Program-made: the position numbers and the translations under genes
Notes under the pieces: generated by a model
Database searches by the model: none
Seen by the model: only the letters and a program-made list of their open reading frames with translations
Told to the model about the DNA's origin: nothing
NCBI RefSeq assembly: GCF_963678635.1
Contig: NC_087067.1
Coordinates: 1,054,001-1,118,000 of the forward strand
Origin: Symsagittifera roscoffensis
Lineage: Eukaryota; Xenacoelomorpha; Acoela; Convolutidae
DNA length: 64,000 nt
Direction of reading: 5' to 3'
In this document: piece after piece, positions 9,147 to 21,520 of the stretch
Numbering within the stretch: position 1 is the first letter of the stretch
Layout: each line of letters begins with the position of its first letter

Positions 9147-10839
9147 TTCGGAAGGCAGCAGTGAAATTGCTCGTGTTGATGGTTGGTGATTCGAGGATAT
9201 CATCTTCAGCCTTGGTGGAAGTCACAATAAAACCTCTTCCTGACCATTTCAAGGTGGAAATTTAAAAAAAAATGGCAAAAAATGCGTTTTGATGACAAAT
9301 TATCAAACCCAATTATAGTTTTTGAATCCTAAAATAAGTTGAAACGAAAACTTGCCTCTAAACAATATAATTACAACAATGTTTCATATGAAAGTTTTCT
9401 GATTTATCATATTCCGCGAGATTTTTGGAATGGAATAATTTACACACAATTTAGTTTTCAAGTTATTGCAGGCGAAATACATGCGGGCCCTGTGTGTTAT
9501 AGTAGATTTTTCTAGGGACCAGTCTATTATAATAGTACCCTGCAAAAAACTTTCAACAAAGAAAAAATTAATCTGGTTTGTAAAAATTTAAAATTTATCA
9601 AAGTTTTTAATCTGAAAACAAATAAACAATAATCAGTTAAGATCGATTTTTAAACTGGTTCTAGAATCATACAAAAAATAATTGAATAAAGTGCTGATTT
9701 AAATTATCCGGACGAAACGAACAAAACCTGAAATTTGTTTAAGAATTGACAAATAATGAAGAAACAAAAGTTGCTTAGAGTTTCATTAGATTTAATATGG
9801 TGCAATTTTTTCTCCGAAAGTATCAATCAAAATTTTGCCCCAAAAATAGGTTATTTTGGCTTTTTTCAATTAACCAAGAATTACGCTGAAACTATTTCGT
9901 TAATTGATGAACAAGAAGCTCGATATATATCGCAAGAAGTGTCTTACACAGCCCAAAAAATTTTTAGAAGGTTAAAATCTCCAAAATTTCAGCAAATTGT
10001 TTAAAATTTGTTTTTAGACAAAGATTCTTGGTTTTATATAGTAAAAATCACGTTTCTTGAATATCAAGCAAAAACATTTTTTCTTATACATATTTTTGGA
10101 GTCTTAACCTTTCTAGAACTTTGTTGGGCTGTGTAAAAGGCTTCTTGTGATATGTATTCTTCATCAATTAACGAAGTATTTTCAGCGTAATTCTTGATTA
10201 ATTGAAAAAAAAACCAAAATGACCCTTATTTGGGGTAAAAATTTAGTTGAGAATTTTGGAGAAAAAATAGCATCATATTAATTCTAATGAAATTTTAAGC
10301 AACATTTTTTCTCTTCACTTTTTGTCTAATTTTCACCCAATTTGAGAAAAACGTGTTTGAAAACTCAAATTTTATTCATCTTGTCCAAATAATTTAAATC
10401 AGCAGTATATTAAGTTTGAAACTGGATGAAGCCTTAAAATAGAGTCAATTTTTCTTCATCCCCACTCAATGCCTGCCAACAAAGTTTAGCCAATTCATGG
10501 GTGAAAGATCGCAACTTGGGAAAGATCGTCTATGGTGGTGTGGGGGAGAAGGAGGGTTGATTTTAACTTGATTGGTAGCATATGTTCGAATTTGTTTTAG
10601 TCGATGGTTTGAATATATTTTGTTTACGTCAACAAAATATAGACAATAAATATTGAGGTTTTTCGACATTTTTTGTTTCAGACTATCTGACAAGAGACAT
10701 GAGGCCAAAGGCAGAGACAAGTACAACGACGATGACATAAAAACAAGAAACAAACTGAAAAAAAAAACATCTTGTTTTCATTCACTCTTAATAAAAATGT
10801 AAGACTTTTTCTTAATCTATCCAATGATATCAGTGGTAT
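9147..10839. other. no gene seen
   Basis: AT-rich sequence with only short open frames. Two stretches (about 9770-10000 and 10050-10280) share diverged words in opposite orientation, for example 'aagaagtgtcttacacagccc' and 'gggctgtgtaaaaggcttcttg', so they form an imperfect inverted repeat of transposon type. Confidence 0.5.
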
Positions 10840-11057
10840 CAGGGGCGGTTTTAGTGGGGGGGGGGGGGGGGGGGGCAACAAATTCTAATTTTGAAGAAGC
10901 GCTCGCGCAGCAGAAAAGCTTAATTTTTTGGTTAAAATATTGCAAAAAGTCAAAAAGTTCTCAAAAACGTTTTTTCCTCTCTAAATTTTTTTATCTGAAT
11001 AGGATAGTTATAATGCAGGAAGTTTTGCCCCCTCGAAAAATCCTAGATGCGCCCCTG
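10840..11057. mobile_element. hAT-type MITE copy with a 20-base G tract
   Basis: The element starts CAGGGGCGG and ends CGCCCCTG, the terminal repeats of the family described at 32161. Next to the left end lies a run of 20 G (10856-10875). The flanking octamers (agtggtat and gatgtaat) no longer match well, so the target-site duplication has decayed or the ends are slightly off. It lies just downstream of the last recognised exon of the minus-strand receptor gene. Confidence 0.65.
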
Positions 11058-11453
11058 GATGTAATACAAACTTTGCAAAATCTGATGCTGATGCCATCGA
11101 ATTTCATGGCCTGAAACTCCGACCCTCAGTTGAGAGAAGGTTGAACGGATGAAATATTTAAGGATGCAGAATCCAAAAAACAATTATAAAAAAAATATGA
11201 ACAATAAAAAGTTTATATTATACTGTTAACTCGAAAAAAAATGATATAATTTTGCCACAGTCAAAGGTTTTTAAAATCCTACTCTTTGAATAAAAATTAA
11301 ATTATGTTCCGATCACATGTAGAATGACTTTAATCAGGCCATTTGATAATTAATTTTCGTACAGACAGTAGGATTTTGTTCTCCGATTTGTTCATAGCGT
11401 AGACAATTTCTATAGCTATCGTGATTTTAGGAGAAGGTCTAATTAGGACTCAC
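11055..11453. other. intron or 3' region of the receptor gene, no further exon seen
   Basis: AT-rich sequence with no frame that continues the receptor in phase 0. No transmembrane-like open frame follows the GTGAGT donor. Confidence 0.4.
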
Positions 11454-11547
11454 CATCCAAAGAGTGATTCTAGTTGCGATGAAGATGATGAGAAGGAGGA
11501 ACATACACACTAATGCGTAGAATGCACCAGCCATCCACAGCCACGCT
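11454..11547 (-). CDS. GPR157/cAMP-receptor-like GPCR, exon with TM5
   Basis: The minus strand shows acceptor GATTTTCAG before 11547 and donor GTGAGT after 11454. Phase 2 at its start matches the previous exon (AG|A gives Arg). The 31 full codons read AWLWMAGAFYALVCMFLLLI and on to IIFIATRITLWM, a strongly hydrophobic helix placed where TM5 is expected after the second extracellular loop. The exon ends in phase 0. Exons for TM6, TM7 and the tail were not found between here and the window start. They may be too diverged to read by eye, or displaced or lost among the transposon insertions at 7-11 kb. Confidence 0.72.
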
Positions 11548-11863
11548 CTGAAAATCAAAACGAATTAGAAGTATTCAACACTGATTTTCTTTAAAAAGTA
11601 ATAGAAGATATGAATATTTAGCTGCCTTGCTCTCAAGTTTTTTCTTTGAGATCTATTTGGTTCGCAGTCCATCTTGTTTGTTGATTCAGGGTGAGACACC
11701 GTTTCGAAGCCCCCCGGGTCGAGGTCCGCCACTAATTTTTGACTTTGTCGGTCGCGGAAATGTAAATTCCGGGACCGAAACTCCATAGTCTGGGCAGGGT
11801 TTTCAGTCGCGGATAAACTCTGGAAATACCGTATCTCGGTCGCAATGGTCGTATCTCGGTCTC

Positions 11864-11940
11864 GGTCAAAAAATTAGCCGCGGCGGTCGAAAAATTAGTC
11901 GCGGTGGTCAAAAAATTAGTGGCGGCGGTCAAAAAATCAA
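11864..11940. repeat. 21-bp tandem repeat, about 3.7 copies
   Basis: The unit GGTCAAAAAATTAGCCGCGGC recurs at 11864, 11885, 11906 and 11927 with a few substitutions. It lies within a 'cggtcgcgg' / 'gtatctcggtc' rich block (about 11690-11940), in an intron of the receptor gene. Confidence 0.85.
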
Positions 11941-12128
11941 GCAAAAAAGTGCTTATGTACCTTAAACAGGGATGAAACAGCAGTTTTCCGTAAATAGCCG
12001 AACAGTTGGTATTGGGCAGATACATATATACGGAGGCAAACTGATTCAAATTCAGTATAGTTGGGAGATTTAAATCGAAACTGCGCGACGTGATTGGAAC
12101 AATGAAATAAGTTAATTAACTAGAGTAC

Positions 12129-12279
12129 CTGGCTGTTCTTTGGTCGTCCCCCCAATTGGGGTACAAAGATGGCGATGGGGAGGGAGGGGCGCATTGGAGG
12201 GGGTCAGAGAAGTCGTGCCCGATGAACTCGATTGACCTGTCGTCCCAGAAACAGTAGCCGCACCCGTTCGCAGGCCGAC
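12129..12279 (-). CDS. GPR157/cAMP-receptor-like GPCR, second extracellular loop exon
   Basis: The exon lies between acceptor TTTTTGTTGAAG and donor GTACTC. It starts with GT completing a Gly codon (G|GT) and ends with AG completing an Arg with the TM5 exon. The 49 full codons begin RPANGCGYCFWDD and end NWGDDQRTA. The Cys-rich GCGYCFW core occupies the place of the GWCWI-type motif that follows TM4 in GPR157/cAMP-receptor-like proteins. A Pro/Ser-rich insertion (APPSPSPSLYP) lengthens the loop. GC content is clearly above that of the introns, as expected for a constrained exon. Confidence 0.75.
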
Positions 12280-13159
12280 CTTCAACAAAAACATTTAGAG
12301 TGATTAATAATTTATCAAAAACCATGAAAGCAGTCATCAATAGTTAGAACGGTTTTACATTTAAAAAAAACATTTATAATTACAGTCTCCCAACATTAAG
12401 TTGTCAATTTTTTTGCGGTTGTCGCGTTATCTGTCGCGTTTTTTAATGTGATTGTCTCCTAATTAGACTGAGATTTCACGTGACCCATAATTATACTGGG
12501 CTGGATTCATGCACCGAAGATCATAAGCTGATTCAGGCTTATAAGGATACTTTTCAATTTTTGCTAAACCTCGGCATCCAAAGTTTTCTCAGTTTTTCTC
12601 GAGATTTAATCTGAATTCATACCAGCACGTAACCAAAGATACTGCTTTTTTTTAGATTGTATGAAAACAAAATGTGTTTGTGATCGTGTACTCAACATTC
12701 ATGCAAAAAAGGCCTCTAGAGCAACAAGCAATTAGTTCAACCCGTAATTTTTTTAGCTTGCAGCTTAAGAAAGTTACCAAACGTTTTTGGCTCTTATTAG
12801 TGGTGCAACATTCGTTCTAAAATAGCATTCGAATGTTCGTCCAAAACATTCGAACATTCGCCAAACGTTCAAACGTTTGGTATTTCACTCGAGTTTGAAG
12901 ATCGACATTTTAAAAATAGTTATAGTACTTTTAGATTTTGAGCTCAAGATATCAACAATTTTCAGGTTTAAAAATGGTTTGAATTGAATTGTCAAATTCT
13001 GCGAGATTCAAAACTCTACGCCAAGAACAAGTATACTTGGCAGTACAATATTCTGTGTTGTCTCAACCCTAAAAGCTGTTGTCTCAACGCAGTGTTTAAT
13101 CTGTCGTTCAAATAATATTTGATATTATAAGCATCCTGGCGCTTGTGGGTTTTTGTGTT

Positions 13160-13161
<2 letters not shown>

Positions 13162-13209
<48 letters not shown>

Positions 13210-13244
13210 ATGTGTGTGTCTGCATGTGTGTGTGTGTGTGTTCA
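13162..13244. repeat. (TG)n microsatellite
   Basis: Nearly uninterrupted TG dinucleotides with two CA-type interruptions, within an intron of the receptor gene. Confidence 0.97.
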
Positions 13245-13476
13245 GGTATACTGTTATAACTGTTTGATGCCTTAGTCCTTGTAAATAACTGAAACACAAT
13301 TCAATCTCTGGTTTAGGAAAGAAAAATATTTTAACATACATTTTAAAATGAAGCTCTCAAAAACCATTGATTGTTTCTGGCCAATAATCTAAAGCTTATC
13401 GGTTTTAATTAAGGATTTTGTACTAGGCTTTTGTAAGGGTGGAAGTGCTTTAGTAGGTACAATTGAGGGAAACATT

Positions 13477-14384
13477 CCCGCACTGACAAAAATGGATTAG
13501 GATTGATTTTAGTATGAAAAAAGTACATTGATTGAATTTATATCAATTTTAGTATGAAAAAAGTACGAAGATTAACTAAAAAAGATGAAGATTGATTTAA
13601 ATTGATCTTAAACCCCAGCAAAAAAATTTACATAAACCGATTTTAAATCGATATAAATGCATTTTTTCAGTCTTAATTTGTCTTTATTTTTAAAGGGATT
13701 AAAACGGATTTGAATCGATTTAAATCGATTTTTTTTCCATTCGAGATTCATCAGTTTCGAATTTTTATGGCATTTATTCATTGCTTATCATTTTTCATTT
13801 TGCATCCATAGCGTATTGTAAAAAAGACCAAAATAAAAGACCAAAATATCGATGAAACGATGTTGCATATTAATGAGATCAAATTTTGATCTATTTTGAC
13901 CCTTTTCTTGTTTTTTTTACACAGGGTTTTGCATAATCTGATTTAAATAATTTTCTATGATTTCATTGCCTATTTTTGAGCTTAAAATCTCATTATGAGG
14001 ATCATTTCATTGAACTCTATAACATCTGGCACGAGTGTTTATATTTAAAAAACCAAGAAAAAAAAATTTCAACTATTTTTTCTAAAGAATTTGTTTTTTG
14101 TTAGCTAAAAAATAGATTTTAGTGAGTCTGAAAATCCATCCAAATCGGTTTAAATTGATTTTTAAGACACTTAAATTGATCCAAAATTGTCAAATAAGAT
14201 CGATATAAATCGATTTAAAATGGATTTAAGTGAGTTTTGGATGGATATTGGTGAAAATCCGTCCATATCGATTTAAAGCGATGTTTTAGACACTTAAATC
14301 GATCCAAAATTTTCAAAAAAAGATCGATTTAAATCGATTTAAAATCCATTTAAATCGATCCAAAACCATTTTTGTTAGAGCGGG
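13477..14384. mobile_element. 908-bp MITE with CCCGC terminal inverted repeats
   Basis: The left end reads CCCGCACTGACAAAAATGG. The reverse complement of the right end reads CCCGCTCTAACAAAAATGG. Just inside both ends lie clusters of ATCGATTTAAATCGAT-type palindromic words (13490-13740 and 14140-14360) around an AT-rich centre. It encodes no transposase, so it is non-autonomous. The target-site duplication is short (a 2-3 base AT-type repeat at most), which prevents a superfamily call. It is inserted 44 bp from a receptor exon. Confidence 0.75.
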
Positions 14385-14427
14385 TTATTACAAGTAGGCA
14401 CCAGTTACAGATAATAGTTATTACAAC

Positions 14428-14600
14428 CTATGTAGCCAATGATGTCGAATATGTATGGCACTATGGCCTGTGCAATTGCAGTGCCCCATACAATCAAGTG
14501 TGTGGTCAGTTGGTATGTCCATCCAGGCTCCACTGCGTCCACATCACTGGCCATTCTGTGGATCTGCAGGAACAACACCACAGTCCAACCACACACACTA
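14428..14600 (-). CDS. GPR157/cAMP-receptor-like GPCR, exon with TM3 end and TM4
   Basis: The exon lies between acceptor CTGCTTCAG and donor GTTGTAAT. The first base T completes Ser with the upstream exon (AG|T), and the last base G opens a Gly completed by the next exon. The 57 full codons include SVCGWTVVLFLQIHRM (end of TM3 with a Trp-Thr pair, as in the family's FFWT motif) and LIVWGTAIAQAIVPYIFDII (TM4, with the Trp-Gly seen in GPR157-type receptors). The 171-base frame reads without stops, and both phases agree with neighbours. This exon gave the family recognition. Confidence 0.8.
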
Positions 14601-14789
14601 CTGAAGCAGGAAGTTTGCTCAACTTAACCAACCAGAATATTCAACTGGAAGTTTATTAGTAATTGTTTTTTATAAACAAAGGTTAATTTAGAAGTGCTGA
14701 TACCGAGAAAATTGCACCTCATGCGCAATTTGAACCCGCTATCAGACTCGAAATAAACCATAACCATAAATGCACCGCAACTCAAATAC

Positions 14790-15345
14790 GTCTTCATGGG
14801 TCGAGGTCCTCGATTTATGTTTCGACTTTCTCGACCAAAAATCGATGTTTTGACTTTCTCGACTTTCTCGACCGACATTTTTTAAAACTTTGTTTGTTCG
14901 ACCCAGCATAGATATGAAAAAATTTTCCAAAGATTATTTGATCCATCTCAGATTTATTATGATGGAATATAACCATTTTTGTTTTTGAAAATAATCGATT
15001 TTTCTCGTCTATGTTTCAAATATTTTTGTCCAAAATTGGGTATGTTTTGAGTTTGCGCTTGACTTAAAATTGCTTCTCCACCGCGGATTTGCAGTCGCAA
15101 AACTGCAGGTGCTTGGCTTTCAAAGTCGAAACACAAGTCGAGCACCTCAACCCGGGTTTTATTTTTTGTAAATTCTACAGTTTTTAAATATGTTCTCGTT
15201 TTATGGAGAACTAGCCTAAACCTATCCTGACGATCCAAACCCGGCTGGTCGAGGTGCTCAATTTAAGTTCCGAATTCTTCAGCCAAAAATTGGTATGTTC
15301 GGATTTTCTCGACCACGTTTTGATACGTTTCCACTTCCTCGACTT
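14790..15345. repeat. repeat family rich in TTTCGACTTTCTCGACC
   Basis: Several copies of 'gactttctcgacc' and 'gtcgaggtgctc' words occur here. An internal block (about 15048-15110: gcttgacttaaaattgcttctcc... ending aaactgca) recurs diverged at about 21040-21095. Other members lie near 20290-20350, 20650-20720, 47665-47690 and 48055-48075. It looks like a dispersed non-autonomous element without clear ends here. Confidence 0.5.
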
Positions 15346-17728
15346 TTATATAAAAATTTTATATAAAAAGAACTAATGCTCATTGATAGAAGCTTTTGTT
15401 TCTCTTAGTAACTAAATTGAGGCATAGATCTCTTAATAGATGTTTTTATAACATCCTTATCTGTCTTTTCCCAGAGTTAAACTGATATTTAAATCAGCAG
15501 AAAATCAAAAACGGATAATTTATTGAACATTTATGAGTTACAAATGGCTGAACAGCTGTCGTAAAAACCAACATAGAGGCGATGAATTTATGTTAACTAT
15601 TGTTAGCTTACGCTGAAAGAAATCAAAAGATTCTTATTTCTTTCAGTTCTTATTGCTGAAATTTTTAAATGGGTTTTGTATTAATGGGAAAATTAGATTT
15701 AAACAAAAAAGAAGATTTTCCGACACAATTGTGCGAGTGGCGAAAAGGTTAAGATCGAAAATATTTTTTTTCTTCTTTTTAGCATAGGAAAATCTGAACT
15801 TGAAACTTGATTCATACCTTTTTTCAAACTCTTGATAAAATTGACATTTGCTTTAAGTGACTGTTTGATAACAAAAAAAAACTTTAAAAGACCAGCGAAA
15901 CCAAGCAGTTTTGCACTTGCCTCACTTATTTGAAAATTCAAAGCGTTATCATAAGACCGCAAAAGTACTAGGCGTTTTGTCGTCGCGATGTCTGCTTTTC
16001 GAAGCAGGATACATAATAAGTCCTCCAAGTGGTGTCATACTTGTTAGCAGCAGAAATATGAAAAAAGTTCCGATCTTGACAAAATTTGTTATTTTGTGAC
16101 TGATATTTTGAAAGTTACAAATTTCAAGTTACGCCCCAAACAAGTGCGGAATTTGGAATACAACAACGCACCCCTTTTTTAACTGAACAGTCGTTTGCTA
16201 CACACATTTCCGGTTGTATCAGTTAATGTCAATATATGATGAAATGTTTTGTGATTAAAGCTTGAATGATAAGAAGATACTCAAAAAGAGATGAAGTCGT
16301 CGATTCTTTCATTGAAAACATTTTCGTTTCAATCTCTTGCAAAAAGATCATTAAATTTTTTCCATTAGAAATCTATAACATCAATTGAATGGTTTTTTTG
16401 AGCCTCTCTGTCCTGATTTTTTTGGTATTTGTCAGGATAGATTCTGGATTGCATTTATCTTGCTGGCGTTTCTTTCGTGCTCCTCCCAAAAATCATTTGT
16501 GCAATTGGATCTTCCATGCGCCCTCTTGTGCTGACTCTGTTTTTAAGTAGTTTGATTAAGACTAGTTTCTTACTGATCTGCACTCCGTTGCTAATCATCT
16601 TTTTACAATGAAATTTTCGCGGTTTTACAGAACCGGATAAAAGGGTCATTTTGTGTCTCGTGCAAACTAAATAATGATTTAGGGTTTTCCAACCCAGTAT
16701 TTGCAATTATTGTGTCCTGTTAGAGCATTTTCTAATTAATTGTAAATTTTTTTCATACACGAACCCACCACGGTGGAAGTCAAGAATTTTTATGGCATTT
16801 CAAAAGTCGCAGCCTATAGAAAACTATTTTTGTAGATAGAATTACATAGCGGTGGTTAACTTTAAGATTTTAGCTTGACATATCTTCAAAATATACGGCG
16901 TTTTTTGCTCAATTAAGAGAGGAATCATTTTTTGAAAACTAAATCTGATAAAAAAAAGAGAAAACAAATAGTTATCGTAGAATTATTCTTGTTTTTTGAA
17001 TATCTGTTTTGCTGCAAGAATCCACGAAGGCAATGTTAATTTGCGACAACTTTTGGCTTGTGGTTTCAATTGTAGGCTTAAATGAAACGGAAGAGTTTTT
17101 ACAACGTAAGAACAGTTCTGGTTGATCTGGGAAAACAGAAATAGTGTTCACATTAGCAAGTACATTATCGTAGTCAGTTAGGCTGTTTTAATCACGCACG
17201 ACATTGTTATCTATTGCTTAACAGCTAATATATATAAATTTTAAACGGTTAGTAAGTTTTTTAAAAACGGTTTTGACTGGTTCTAACGGACCTCTGGTTG
17301 TATTGAGATATATCAAATTGGTAACTGTCCGGTAAGTTGCTATTCTAATCAATCATCTTGTTTTTGATAAAATGCCTGAGCGTTTTTAAACAATGGTGGA
17401 ATAATAATGAAACTGACCAAAATGCTAGGAAGCGAGTTTTGAAGTCAACATATAGCCACAAGTTTTTTTTTCGGCATAGTTAAATAGTACTAAGAATTTG
17501 AAGTTACGTATAGCACCAACAATGTTGGTACAAATCTACGTCGGACTGGGTCAAAAATTAAACTTAACCGTGTTTCTAAAAAATTTATTTGAAAAAAGCA
17601 ATTATCAGAAATTCAGGCATTGAAATCTCTTTTGTTTTTATTTATTTATATTTATGTAAATTATTTATATAAACTAATTAATATCAATTGCTGGTCGACT
17701 AGTCTTTGAATTAACCCAATTTAATTAC
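15346..17728. other. intronic sequence of the receptor gene, no exon recognised
   Basis: AT-rich, with only short open frames. An 83-codon minus frame at 16455-16706 has no recognised similarity and no matching splice phase, so I leave it uncalled. Confidence 0.5.
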
Positions 17729-17813
17729 CTGTATCCAAAGTTGAGTAGCATTCCTAGAAACAAACAGTGCCCATCAGACATCTGGCACGAAGATTCTGGC
17801 GCCAGATTTGTCT
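17729..17813 (-). CDS. GPR157/cAMP-receptor-like GPCR, exon with start of TM3
   Basis: An 85-base exon lies between acceptor TTTTTGTTCAG and donor GTAATT. Its first two bases complete Glu with the preceding exon, and its last two complete Ser with the next. The 27 full codons read TNLAPESSCQMSDGHCLFLG and on to MLLNFGY. The Cys before the hydrophobic run is in the position of the conserved TM3 disulphide Cys. The short length makes this exon hard to find by ORF scanning; phase agreement on both sides is the main support. Confidence 0.7.
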
Positions 17814-19051
17814 CTGAACAAAAACAAACAATCATATATTTCTATGTCTGCTGAAGTTTTTTTTCGTTGATTTGAAAATTGATTTTCAGAGCTGCTATAA
17901 AACACTACATTAAAATTATGTCGAAAAATAATTGTTTAATTTTGAAAAAAAAAGTTAAAACGAAAGACCTTTCTGAGCGCAAAAAGTTAGTGTATATTGG
18001 CGCCAAAGGCTCTCTTAACAATTTTTAGTATTTGTCGACCAAAATGAATGTTTTAAAATAGTTGCAACGGGGCCATTAGAGTGTCAAAAATTGAGGTTTG
18101 GGCCTTTTTTTTAGCTCTTCACCGGCCCAAAAGGTTCGAAAGTTTTGCAAACGAAAACGTTCGTATTTCCAACGTTTTTTGAATTGTTTTAATCTTGTTC
18201 CAAAAGGGGTTTACTATGATATATCACAACCCATTCTGATTTTTATTTGTTTTACCTGATTTTGCGATTAAAAACAAAAAAGCAAATGTAAACAAGAATA
18301 GCCGTTTACTGTGCAAGTATCACGGAATATACCGACCGCATTCATAAAAAAACAACAAACAAGTTTTTTCTTTTTCTCAGTTTTGGTTTAGTTTTTTTTT
18401 TAAGATTGAGGCGATAAAAACATTCAAATGCGTAGAAAATTAATAAATCAAATATAATGGACAACAGTTGCGGTAAAAAGTTGAAAAACAAACAAAAAGA
18501 GAAGAAGAAAATCAATTTTACTTACGTTTTGCATCTTAGCTTTTTCATTTTTAAAATTGTTTAATGCAAAGGAAGCATAAGTGGAGCTTCCTAATTTTTT
18601 TCCGTTGTAGAACTAGATTTCGAAACTCTTGTCTAAATTCGAGCGAGCAAAGAACTCTTAGCTGACTATATTTGCTCAACTATTGATTAAAAAGCAAAAG
18701 TTTGAAACCGATTTTTCTCGACACTCATAGAATGTTCCGAAAATTTTTAAATATGTGTTCGAATCTCGAATGAAAGGGCCTCAATTTGATATCATTCGAC
18801 CCATTCCAATTGTTGTTTGTGATACGTGAGTTCGCATGAAAAAAAAAAGAAAACTGCAACACCCAGAAATACAATCAAACCTTTCAATGGTCTGAGCAAC
18901 TCTGATTTCTTGTTCAAAAACAATTCTGGCCAAACGCTTCTGGGCTACATGCAAGAAACATTTGAAATAAGGTAGACATAATATAATATAAGCCGCTTAG
19001 GGTAAACAGATATTATCTTGATTCAGAGAAAGATTCAAGGTGAAACCTCAC

Positions 19052-19191
19052 CGACAACATATATGACGATGACGTCGAAGTAGAGAGAGACTGCGGCATA
19101 CACTACCACTACTTGTCTGGAGTAACACCTCAAAGGGCGCATGAAGAAGTAAGTCACTATCGTGATCACACAACACACCATTGAAGTGTAC
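19052..19191 (-). CDS. GPR157/cAMP-receptor-like GPCR, exon with TM1-TM2
   Basis: A 140-base exon lies between acceptor TAATTTGCAG and donor GTGAGG. It starts with the last base of a split codon and ends with a single G, which pairs with the AG of the next exon. The 46 full codons contain two hydrophobic helices: SMVCCVITIVTYFFM (end of TM1), then RPLRCYSRQ (short cytoplasmic loop with basic residues), then VVVVYAAVSLYFDVIVIYVV (TM2). The beginning of TM1 must lie in an upstream exon that I did not identify between 19.2 and 31.6 kb. The 7.7-kb gypsy element sits in that interval. Confidence 0.75.
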
Positions 19192-19574
19192 CTGCAAATT
19201 ACTTGAAATATTTAAACACATTACGAGGCCAAACTGTGCACTGGATAGGCGCACAATTTGGTGTTTCTAGGTCTTTGGAATCCAGAGACAAGTCTTTGAA
19301 AAGTTTTTTTTTGTCGTAACAATTAAAGAAAACAAAAGAGCAGAAGAAGAACAAAGAGAGCGTCCTTGTTGCGGAATCAGCTTACAAACTCACAAAATAC
19401 AGTTTGGCCTCGTAATTAAGATACGAAAAAGTAAGGAAGAAATTCAGTCAGTTAGAAGAGCGTGTTTGAGAGTTTTTGCGCATGAGAACAGCCCCCAAAA
19501 AATACAGCTCCAGGTTTACTTACACTGCTGAAATTAACTATGAACTACCCACACTGACCTCCGAAAACAAAAAG

Positions 19575-20140
19575 GCTTGTCATACAATTTCATGCAACAA
19601 GTAGCTTGTCTTACAATTCCATATATGAGTGTATCGAAAAAATGCTTATCACAATTTCTTATATAAAAATTGAATGATAAGTATTTCTTAGATGGCTAGA
19701 AAATACTTCCGAAGTACCAATTACAAATTTCAGAGCAATTTTTTCATGCAAAATTAGTTACTCAGATAAGCAATTTCCAAAAAAATGCATGCAAAATTTA
19801 GACATTTTTGTTCATAAGACTGAATTTTTGACTGCTTTTATTATACAAATGAATGAAATGTGACTATGAAATTTAGTTTGAATCGAAATTTGATACTTTC
19901 ATTTTTTTTTCTGATAATATTAAAAAACTTAAAATGAAAACAAAACTTGATTTTTTTTTATATAAAAATGATTGACATACATTTTTCTTACAGAAAATAG
20001 CTATCATTTTCTAGTTAAGAGAAAATGCTTGTCGTAGATATTTATTGCTATTTTCTGTAAGAATGATATTGTACGAAATTGTATGATAAGCTTCTTTTCA
20101 TATATGAAAATTGTGTGATAATTAAACGTTTTGGTCAAAC
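19575..20140. mobile_element. diverged MITE of the CCCGGGTTGACC family
   Basis: The body repeats words such as CTTGTCATACAATTTCAT, ATAAAAATTG and ATGATAAG in both orientations, as in the complete copy at 30011-30745. The right end reads CGTTTTGGTCAAAC, a mutated form of that family's GGTCAACCCGGG end. No left terminal repeat is recognisable. Confidence 0.45.
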
Positions 20141-21198
20141 TATATTTCGTGGGTGTCTCGTCAACTCGACCACAGAACTTTCAGTGCAAAACTGATTGAA
20201 AAGATATATTTTAGTTGAAACTGAAACCTGGCCTGTTTCAGACCCTTTTATGATTCAACTATTTGACCAAATCTCAGTATCTTAGGACCATCTCGACAAA
20301 TAATCCTTACGTGTCGACTTTCTCGAACAAACTTAGTTTTATTATGACTTTCTAGAAAATTTAAATTCTATCATAATGGGGCATATCTGACTATTTTTTA
20401 ATGAAAAAACAATCAAAAAATTTCGTGCTGTTCTTGCCTCAGCTAATAGCAATCTACATATCAAAAAGCAGAAATCGGAAAAATTCACTTAGGCAGCAGA
20501 GAAAAAAACTCGGTTGTTTTTTTTTTCAAATTTTCAATTAACCCTTTTTCAACGGTTTTGGCGTTATATCATCCCTTTCTAAAAAGATCAAGAAACATGA
20601 CTAATGTTTACATTTTGATTGATGCAAATTGTCTGAGCTAACATTTCGAGTTTTCTCGCCCTAGGTTTCAACTGCGCTCGAACTACCTTTCGACTCTGCT
20701 CGAATTATGGTTCGACGGGGCATGACCTGTATTTTTTTCCTTGACATCTTGCTTTATCATGGCGACCTTTAACTTGAAAAAAATACATTAAGAGTAAAGA
20801 GAATGGAAATGTTGATCATAATAAATTTTGGTGAAAATTTATTAAAACTTACTTTTTTCTGTTAAAAACCTTAGTTTTCAAATTTTTTTTAAACTTTAGT
20901 TATCAAAGTTTCAAATCAGAAAGGGTTGACATTTGGTTGACTGGGTTTAAACTATATTGCACTTTCATGACCAAAGTGGATATTTTTTGACTATGCTCGG
21001 CTTATATTTGACTTTTTGACCACAATCAAACAATTTTTGATTTTAAGCTTGGCTTAAAATAGTTTCTCAACCGCGGATTGTGAGTCCAGAAACTGCATTT
21101 TTTCTATTTTGGCTCCTCGCTCCGGAAAATTTTTTTTATCAGTAGCAAAGGGTGATCTAAGATTTTTGAGAGAGGGGGAGGGCGGGCTATCCGCCTGT
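20141..21198. other. intronic repeats, no gene seen
   Basis: Contains members of the 'tttcgac...ctcgaac' repeat family (20290-20350, 20650-20720, 21000-21095) and AT-rich sequence. Ends in a purine-rich stretch abutting the gypsy LTR. Confidence 0.5.
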
Positions 21199-21520
21199 TA
21201 AAAAATTAGGATAACACTCGTAGATGGTTAAGAGTGGCAACTTAAACTAAGACTAGATTAAAACTATGGTTGGTTAAGATTCCTACGATAAAATGTAGGC
21301 TTTTATTTAAGACTAAATAAAAGACGGTGATGCTATCTAAAGTAAGAGATGTTAAAAAGATTGAATTAGTTTCGGTTGATTTGTTGCATCTCATCAAGGA
21401 TAGTGCGCAAATTCCAAGTCTACCAAAAGCCGTTGCGCTTTTGGCAGGTGTATATAAATTAACAACGTAAAGGTCAACGATCAGTATAGAGGTTAAATGA
21501 TCAAACAATAGTACTTTTTA
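21199..21520 (-). repeat. 3' LTR of the 21-29 kb gypsy element
   Basis: Identical to 28553-28874 except at five positions. On the minus strand it starts TAAAAAGTACTATTG and ends CCTAATTTTTTA, lacking textbook TG...CA ends. It contains TTTATATACACC, a TATA-type sequence, and AATAAA-type poly(A) signals. Confidence 0.95.

Noticed and set aside
13016-13341. Frames with long His-Thr repeats
   Set aside because: They are translations of the TG/CA microsatellite.
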